NCBI GenBank assembly: GCA_946613735.1
Contig: CAMOFS010000012.1
Coordinates: forward strand, 1-12,700
Reading direction: 5' to 3'
Length of the DNA: 12,700 nt
Origin: an uncultured Lachnospiraceae bacterium
Lineage (GTDB): Bacteria; Bacillota_A; Clostridia; Lachnospirales; Lachnospiraceae
Part shown: one piece after another, positions 7,093-12,700 of the stretch
Position numbering within the stretch: the stretch's first letter is position 1
Layout of the letters: every line of letters begins with the position of its first letter
The notes under the pieces: model-generated
What the model was told of the DNA's origin: nothing
Databases searched by the model: none
The model's input: the letters and a program-made list of their open reading frames with translations, nothing else
Program-made: the position numbers and the translations under genes

Positions 7093-10000
7093 ATGGAAGA
7101 TCTACAGAATAAACAGTTGGTCCCGCCCAATTTTGATTTCGGACCGGCGGAAAAGTATGAAAAAAAAGAACAGGACGAGTTTGCAGCCACAGAAGAGTAT
7201 GTCGAAATGCCAAAGACAACTCTTGCCGAGGATATGCTTTTAATCGAGGATGAGACCACAAAAGCTCAGACGATGGAAAAAATCGGTCTGTCTGACCGGA
7301 TGATGGCAGATGAACTCATCAACAGTAAGAAGACCTTTGGTGACAGTAAGGAGATGAAGGCCGTAAAGGAAGATCTTATTGTCATCGAGAATATGCTTAA
7401 GGAGGAAAAGATACTGGATGGGAAGAAAATGCCTCTCACCCAGAGTGATTTTTCCAAAATACAGGAGGCTTATATCAATGCTATAAGACACTGTGATGAC
7501 TATCTGGGACATACACATCCCAGTTCAAAGGTTGGAAAACAGCGTATGGAGCTGGTCATAAAAAACAGGGACCGGCTCTTAAGAGAGGCGGCTCTTATGG
7601 CAGAAGCCTCGGAGCTTGTGCTCTCCGGCAGGCTTTCGTCTGAAATGTCCAGTCTCGGGGATGTACTCTATTCAGCAAGGATTTATGCTCTTTCCCCGGA
7701 GCCCGCTGAAAAGATGGGTCCCGAAAGGGAGAAGACTTCTACTACAAATAACAAGGTTTTAGCTGAGTCTATAAAGTTTTTCAAGGTAAATACCAAAGAG
7801 ATAAAAGATAAGAAGGCAGCCAGGAAATATGCCTATGAGGTTAAGGCGCTAAGAAGGGAGCTAAAGGAGTTCCCGGAAGGAAAGATACACTCCACCTTTG
7901 TACAGCTTAACGGGGAATACATAAGGATCTCCCAGGACGAGCATGGAGTCATCACATTGGGATATGGTGACACTTCAGTGGTGATGAAGGAGGATATAGC
8001 TGATCTTATCAACTACCTGGATACGAAGATGGTGGAGGAGCAGGCCCGTATGGATCCAGAGGCCATGGCAGAGATGCTTTTTGACCAGACAGTGGATTAT
8101 GTCTTTTATACTGACAAAATGAAGCTGGGTCACCCTGATATCTGGGGGGTGGGCTACAAGATAAAGGACGTGGGGGATATCCAAAAGACCGGAACCAGGC
8201 TGGCCCGTTACTTGGAGCTTAAGACCGGCCATCCCGCCACCTATTTTTCAAATCTGAATGACAACACCTTGAGATGGATATCTGTTGAGCTGGCAAAGGG
8301 CATGGATGTAAAAGAAGCCATGAAGGCGTTGGATGAATGCATTAAAAAGGCCGGTACCGAAGAGCGTCTTGTCAACACCAATGAGACCTTAGAGCTGATA
8401 AATACCTTTTCCCAGATGAAAAAGGTATCAAATGCAGAGTCCCTGGTGGAATACCATAAGGCAAAAAAAGATGCCAATCTTTTGGAATTCCGGGACGAAA
8501 AAAAGGAGAAGTACGACGAAAAGGGCTGGAGGCAGGATGAATCGGCGGTAAAGGATCTTTTGGCGGATCTTGTGTTTTCTGAGGAAACCTGGGTTACGGA
8601 TGAAAAAGAGAAGGATCCCGGTGAGCGCATCCGCCTTATGCTTTTGAAGCATACGGATACGCTGGCAATGATAATCGCTGACAATTTCAGGGAGGATCAG
8701 AACAGTCCCTCTCTGGTGGATCGTATCTTGGATAAGCTTCCCCTGGAAATGGGAGAAGACGGTGAGTCCGGCATAAAGGAGCAGATCAGGGCTGCCATCA
8801 GCGATATTAATGTACTTATAAATCATAATATTGATTTTGCCTTTGAGCTGCGCGATGGGAAATACAAGGGATTTGATAAGGCTCTTATCCCGAAGGAATA
8901 TCAGGGGCTTTCGACCGAGCAGTATAAAAACAAATTAAACGAGATAAAGTGTAACGTACCCTTCATGAGCATCGTTATAAAGTCAATCCTTGACGGCAAG
9001 GACAAAGATCTCATGAAAAAGCTGTATGAAGTGGACGATATGATCGAGACTGCAGTAATATCCAGTGCCTTTGACATACAAAAAACTATCAACCAAAAGA
9101 CGGAAACTGTATTTGGAGCTGACCAGGGGGATCAGGAGGATCCCACAGCCAATCTTTTGGATCCTAAGCAAAAGGGCATTCGCAAGGCGGAGAGACAGCG
9201 GCGTGTAAAGGCGGGAGATGAAGCACTCAAAAAGATCCTGCAGAACGCCATGAAGGGGGATTCCGGACAGGGAAGGTTCATCAAGATAGTATTTGGCAGA
9301 TATTTTGGCGACGCCGATATCATGGATCAAAGAAACATGTTTGCCTCTGCAATCAAAAACATGGGTCCCAAAAGGACGCTTCCCGATATACCGGATGATG
9401 CCGATGAAGATCAGATCAAAATGATCCAGGCCATCAGGGATCGCATCATGGAAGAGGAAGCGGGCGCATATCTGGGCGGCTTGCTAAAGGGTGCCGGCCC
9501 CCTGTTCCAGAAGATGCTCCAGGGTCTGCCCGTTGCCGGTATGCCCGCCTCTATAGCTATGGCTTTAGAGGATATGAAATCAAAGCTTGCTCCCATTCCT
9601 GATGAGATAGTAAAGGCGCAGCTTTTGGGAATGGTTCAAAGATCCAAGGGAAAGATCTCCAAGATCAAGGTGGAGAAGGCTCTTGGTGCCGCTTCCGTGG
9701 GACAGACCTTTTTATGTAAAATGTATGGCCCCGATCTGCCCAAAGAGGGTAAGGATGTGGTGGTCAAGCTTTTAAAGCCCGATGTCAGGAATCGTATGAT
9801 GCGCGAAAAAAAGCTGATGCTGGAGTGTGCAAGGGCCACGGACACCACAGGAGGTATGGAGGCCACCTATAAGGGACAGCTCTCACGTATAGAGGAGGAG
9901 CTGGATCTGACCATAGAGGCCAGAAACGTAATGGAGGGTAATGAAGTATACGACAGCCAAAAGGATGAGAAATATGATGCCGTTAAATCCATGAAGCTTA

Positions 10001-11910
10001 ACGACCTTGTTACGCCTACCATTAATTCAATGGTATTGGAAAAGGCTCCGGGCGAGACGGTCGACAGGTACTTAAGTGAGGTGAAGGATGAGATTGCCAG
10101 GCTTTTAGAAGAGATGGAGCCCAAGGAGGAGGAAAAGGTCAAAACCTTATCCGCAGATGCCACTGATGAAGAGATCAAGAGGGTCAACGACATCAGGGCC
10201 AAGTATTCAGAGAGGCTATACAGGATCCATGAGGAGCTTATGAAAAAGCTGGAGCAGTTGACATTACGGCAGCAGTACATGACGACCCTGGCGGATAAGT
10301 GGGTTACCGAAGGTATCTTTGGACAAGGCTTTTACCATGGCGACCTTCATGCCGGTAATATAATGATCGATGACAATGGAGCTACCCTTATCGATTTCGG
10401 TAATGCCACCAAGCTTTCATCAAAACAGCAGGTGGAGGTTACCCGGATGGTGGGTGCCGCCGCGGTGGGAGATGCCGAGGGCTTTAGGGATGGTCTCCAT
10501 GCTCTGATAAAGCCGGAGTTTGAGGATATCTATAATGAAAAGAAAAAGGAGCTTACCTTAGAGCTTAAAAAGATCTTTTCAATTGGTGATAAAAACAGTG
10601 CCGGCCAAAGGGTGGGTGTGGCGCTTATAAAAGCACAGGAGATGGGTCTTGAGGTTCCTTCGGCGATCTTTAATTTTTCTCAGTGCCAGCTGAGACTTCA
10701 AAATACCATTGACAGCATGAATACCACCATCGATTCCATAGGAAAAGGGCTCAACAAGGTCAATACGCTGATGCAGTATGCTATCACTAACGAAGCTGAT
10801 CTGTACGAAAAGAGCCAGTTTACGCGCCTGGGCTTTACCTATATCAATTTCGTACAGATACCGGGACAAGAGCAGGAGGATAAGCCTTTTGACCGGTATG
10901 AGAACTCTTACGAACAGATAAAAAAGCTGCGCGACCTGTATATTCCAGCCTCTGAGGAGGAAGTGGAATTATTCCTCGCCGATTCCGTGCGCGCAACATC
11001 TCTTATGAACGAGCTTGGAAAGCTGGAGGAGGGTATGAATAAGATACGCCAGCTGGTGGATAATAAAGCAGAAGAGCTGTTTAAGAAAAAAGGCGAAAAA
11101 GGTGAAGCGGCGGTAAAAGGGGAAGATCTTCTACCCTCAGTGGAAGTAGGTGCCTTTTATGAAGCCCTGGTAAGGCCTTTAAGTGTCATAGAAAGGATAT
11201 GTCCCGTAGCAAATTACAAGGAAGAGCTGAAGGATTATTTAAAGGAGATCAGTGAAAAGATAGCAGACGGAACTTTTAAAAATCTGAATGAGCTTAAGAG
11301 CTCAGAGGATTATGATAGACATCTGAACAGGCGTGATGAGACGATCAATGAGGCAAAGGACATAGTTGTCAAATATCAGGCGATCAGTGCAAAGGGTGGC
11401 AAGGAAACACAAGAGGAACACAAGGCTCTGGTGACTGCAGTAACGCAGTTTAACGAAAAGGTTCTTTTATATGACAAGCTGGCAGGTTTTAACGGCTTTA
11501 TGACTGATATGAGCAAATTCGGAACCAGTCAGAAGGAAAAGGATGTTATGTACCGTTTCGATATTGAGATCAAAAGGCTGTCAGAGTCCGATGATGAATA
11601 TGGACAGGATATCCGTACCCTCTATGACAAGATCAGAGAGGATCAGGCTCAAAATATCGATAAGCTGACCATCAAGCAGGAGATATTTCAACTCTTTTGG
11701 CTTTTATCAAAGGTGGCGGGCAAGAAACTCGATGAGGCCTATAAGACTATGGCTCACATCCATTCCATGGGCGAGCCAAAAACCTTTGTTGATGTAATGG
11801 GAAAAACCATAATGGCCAATCTTTCCACCTCTTTTTCCAGGCTTGGACCCATTACGTCTATGAAATACAAGAGTAAGCTGGAAGATAATCCTGATGATAA
11901 TGACCAGTAA
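7093..11910 (+). CDS. Giant protein with ABC1/UbiB/ADCK-type atypical kinase domain
   Basis: A 1605-residue protein; UbiB-family proteins are usually about 450-600. The kinase-like domain spans about 790-1215. It shows the family pre-lobe helix with KMLQ (807-810, where the family has KxGQ), LEDMKSKLAPIP (825-836), the Ala-rich nucleotide loop GAASVGQ (865-871), VVVKLLKP with Lys892, EELDLTIEARN (935-945, Glu942), a hinge-like region VLEKAPGETVDRYL (981-994), catalytic loop YHGDLHAGNI (1081-1090, Asp1084, Asn1089), and LIDFG (1099-1103, Asp1101). The ATP- and metal-binding residues are therefore intact. A charged helical insert (about 995-1058) sits between hinge and catalytic loop. Residues 1-790 are unrecognised: acidic and probably disordered to about 45, then mostly helical with a strand-rich patch near 262-300. 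Residues 1215-1605 are charged and helical. I see no signal peptide and no membrane helix, unlike typical UbiB. The start is supported by AAGGGGGAG (7078-7086) overlapping the upstream stop. The substrate is unknown. Confidence 0.85.
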   Translation: MEDLQNKQLVPPNFDFGPAEKYEKKEQDEFAATEEYVEMPKTTLAEDMLLIEDETTKAQTMEKIGLSDRMMADELINSKKTFGDSKEMKAVKEDLIVIENMLKEEKILDGKKMPLTQSDFSKIQEAYINAIRHCDDYLGHTHPSSKVGKQRMELVIKNRDRLLREAALMAEASELVLSGRLSSEMSSLGDVLYSARIYALSPEPAEKMGPEREKTSTTNNKVLAESIKFFKVNTKEIKDKKAARKYAYEVKALRRELKEFPEGKIHSTFVQLNGEYIRISQDEHGVITLGYGDTSVVMKEDIADLINYLDTKMVEEQARMDPEAMAEMLFDQTVDYVFYTDKMKLGHPDIWGVGYKIKDVGDIQKTGTRLARYLELKTGHPATYFSNLNDNTLRWISVELAKGMDVKEAMKALDECIKKAGTEERLVNTNETLELINTFSQMKKVSNAESLVEYHKAKKDANLLEFRDEKKEKYDEKGWRQDESAVKDLLADLVFSEETWVTDEKEKDPGERIRLMLLKHTDTLAMIIADNFREDQNSPSLVDRILDKLPLEMGEDGESGIKEQIRAAISDINVLINHNIDFAFELRDGKYKGFDKALIPKEYQGLSTEQYKNKLNEIKCNVPFMSIVIKSILDGKDKDLMKKLYEVDDMIETAVISSAFDIQKTINQKTETVFGADQGDQEDPTANLLDPKQKGIRKAERQRRVKAGDEALKKILQNAMKGDSGQGRFIKIVFGRYFGDADIMDQRNMFASAIKNMGPKRTLPDIPDDADEDQIKMIQAIRDRIMEEEAGAYLGGLLKGAGPLFQKMLQGLPVAGMPASIAMALEDMKSKLAPIPDEIVKAQLLGMVQRSKGKISKIKVEKALGAASVGQTFLCKMYGPDLPKEGKDVVVKLLKPDVRNRMMREKKLMLECARATDTTGGMEATYKGQLSRIEEELDLTIEARNVMEGNEVYDSQKDEKYDAVKSMKLNDLVTPTINSMVLEKAPGETVDRYLSEVKDEIARLLEEMEPKEEEKVKTLSADATDEEIKRVNDIRAKYSERLYRIHEELMKKLEQLTLRQQYMTTLADKWVTEGIFGQGFYHGDLHAGNIMIDDNGATLIDFGNATKLSSKQQVEVTRMVGAAAVGDAEGFRDGLHALIKPEFEDIYNEKKKELTLELKKIFSIGDKNSAGQRVGVALIKAQEMGLEVPSAIFNFSQCQLRLQNTIDSMNTTIDSIGKGLNKVNTLMQYAITNEADLYEKSQFTRLGFTYINFVQIPGQEQEDKPFDRYENSYEQIKKLRDLYIPASEEEVELFLADSVRATSLMNELGKLEEGMNKIRQLVDNKAEELFKKKGEKGEAAVKGEDLLPSVEVGAFYEALVRPLSVIERICPVANYKEELKDYLKEISEKIADGTFKNLNELKSSEDYDRHLNRRDETINEAKDIVVKYQAISAKGGKETQEEHKALVTAVTQFNEKVLLYDKLAGFNGFMTDMSKFGTSQKEKDVMYRFDIEIKRLSESDDEYGQDIRTLYDKIREDQAQNIDKLTIKQEIFQLFWLLSKVAGKKLDEAYKTMAHIHSMGEPKTFVDVMGKTIMANLSTSFSRLGPITSMKYKSKLEDNPDDNDQ

Positions 11911-11921
11911 TAATAGAGGAG
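11908..11921 (+). other. Three in-frame stop codons overlapping the next gene's ribosome binding site
   Basis: The giant kinase gene ends TAA TAA TAG in one frame (11908-11916). The Shine-Dalgarno AGAGGAG (11915-11921) of the next gene begins inside the third stop. Ribosomes ending the upstream gene therefore finish exactly at the next initiation region, which suggests coupled translation with strong protection against readthrough. Confidence 0.75.
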
Positions 11922-11925
11922 TTAT

Positions 11926-12700
11926 ATGAACAGGGGAAGAGAAAAAGGAGACATATACCGCCACAAGAGAAAGATGTACATTTTGGCGTCTGAGCTGAGG
12001 GGAGGTATAAAAGAGGGATATCTGAATCCCGATATAGCCGATGATGTGCTTGAGTGTTACAGGAATTATTCTGACAAGAGTGAGATCGTCATTCCCTCGG
12101 GCAACGAATTCAAGGCTATGCCTCCCACGGCTGCTGGCCGCAGGTATTTTGCGGATTCACTGGGCATGCTCATGCATGATCGGGATCGCTTTTCGGATAT
12201 GGTCAAAAAACGGGATGAAGGACAGGCCCTCAGTGTGGAAGAGCTGTTTTTTGAGGGACTTGAGGATATCGTTAAGGTCATAGACAAGGTCATAAGCGAT
12301 TATTTTACTGCTTCGGGACTGACTCTAGAGGACGAGCCCATAAAGGACAAGGCCGTCAGGAAAAAGGGCAGGGAGGACTTTTTGATCAGCAGAAGGGAAT
12401 ACGAGAAGGTGATCAAAAAGAACCTGAGGGAGTATGGTGTACACATCATAGAAAAGCTGGGTAAGGAAGACTTTGCGAATAAGGAGGAAAGCCTTTTGGC
12501 AAAAGATGTTACGGATCCTTTGTTTGAGGCTATGGTGGAATCGGAGCCCCTGGGATATCTTTTATATGATGATGTGTTGAGGGAGCTTTCTGACACAACC
12601 AAAAGATCGATGAAGGAGTCCATAAAATATAAGGCTTCCGTCAGTGTATTCAAGGAAAAGATCTTTCCTTCCTTCTTTAGCAAGGATATGGCCTCCGGCA
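11926..12700 (+). CDS. Unrecognised helical protein, 5' part, runs off the window
   Basis: An open frame of 258 codons from ATG 11926 with no stop before the window end, so the gene is incomplete at its 3' side. AGAGGAG at 11915-11921 lies four bases before the ATG, and the gap to the preceding stop is 15 bases, so it is the fourth gene of the operon. The product starts MNRGREKGDIYRHKRK, has no signal peptide or membrane segment, and is rich in Lys, Glu and Asp with long amphipathic helices. A less charged stretch near residues 56-80 (around MPPTAAGRRYFADSLGML) is the most distinctive segment. Codon use matches the kinase gene, with AGG and AAG frequent. I recognise no family. Position and coupling make it a candidate partner, regulator or substrate of the giant UbiB-like protein (inference). 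Confidence 0.85.
   Translation, partial: MNRGREKGDIYRHKRKMYILASELRGGIKEGYLNPDIADDVLECYRNYSDKSEIVIPSGNEFKAMPPTAAGRRYFADSLGMLMHDRDRFSDMVKKRDEGQALSVEELFFEGLEDIVKVIDKVISDYFTASGLTLEDEPIKDKAVRKKGREDFLISRREYEKVIKKNLREYGVHIIEKLGKEDFANKEESLLAKDVTDPLFEAMVESEPLGYLLYDDVLRELSDTTKRSMKESIKYKASVSVFKEKIFPSFFSKDMASG

Noticed and set aside
6243..7259. Long open frame of 338 codons on the - strand
   Set aside because: It lies entirely opposite the REC-HD-GYP gene and the start of the giant kinase gene, has no recognisable domain or ribosome binding site, and the + strand protein has intact catalytic motifs.
10330..10410. Reading the HGDLHAGN...DFG block as an aminoglycoside phosphotransferase or choline kinase
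   Set aside because: That C-lobe block alone is ambiguous, but the Ala-rich GAASVGQ loop, VVVKLLKP, the EELDLTIEARN helix and the helix before the N-lobe fit the ABC1/UbiB family specifically.
7093..11910. Role in ubiquinone biosynthesis (naming the gene ubiB)
   Set aside because: Size, missing membrane anchor, altered KxGQ motif and operon context do not fit UbiB, and the likely host is not expected to make ubiquinone.

Overview
The window looks like chromosomal DNA of an anaerobic Gram-positive Firmicute, most likely a clostridium of the Lachnospiraceae type. The grounds are strong AAGGAGG-type ribosome binding sites, moderate GC, an oligopeptide-type ABC transporter with a lipoprotein binding subunit, a DacF-type penicillin-binding protein with a basic C-terminal tail, and an intergenic palindromic repeat that I recall from gut clostridia. 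The genus is not determined. There are no tRNA, rRNA, CRISPR or insertion-sequence features, and no gene-free stretch over 300 bases.

Left part (1-2728, + strand): the end of an oligopeptide/nickel-type ABC transporter operon. It holds the C-terminal third of one ATPase, a complete second ATPase, a small palindromic REP-like element, and the substrate-binding lipoprotein. The permeases presumably lie upstream. A large nested inverted repeat at 2751-2846 ends this operon and also the convergent gene on the other strand.

Middle (2854-4257, - strand): a D-alanyl-D-alanine carboxypeptidase (class A low-molecular-weight PBP, DacF/PBP5 family). Its best promoter places the transcription start almost on the start codon. 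That promoter shares a self-complementary -10 box (ATTATAAT) with the divergent operon to its right.

Right part (4330-12700, + strand): four genes in one direction, 13-15 bases apart, with ribosome binding sites next to or overlapping the preceding stop codons. The order is: a REC-Hpt-degenerate REC-REC phosphorelay protein; a REC-HD-GYP response regulator (predicted cyclic-di-GMP phosphodiesterase); a 1605-residue protein with an ABC1/UbiB/ADCK-type atypical kinase domain between a long unrecognised N-terminal region and a long helical C-terminal region; and an unrecognised helical protein cut by the window end. No histidine kinase is encoded here.

The most interesting feature is this last operon. 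It couples a phosphorelay hub and a cyclic-di-GMP hydrolase to a giant soluble UbiB-like kinase, in an organism type not expected to make ubiquinone, together with an unknown partner. All key kinase motifs are present except that the family KxGQ motif reads KMLQ. My working inference is a two-component/c-di-GMP-controlled UbiB-like kinase system of unknown target. The sequence supports the domain calls and the operon structure, but not the biological role.
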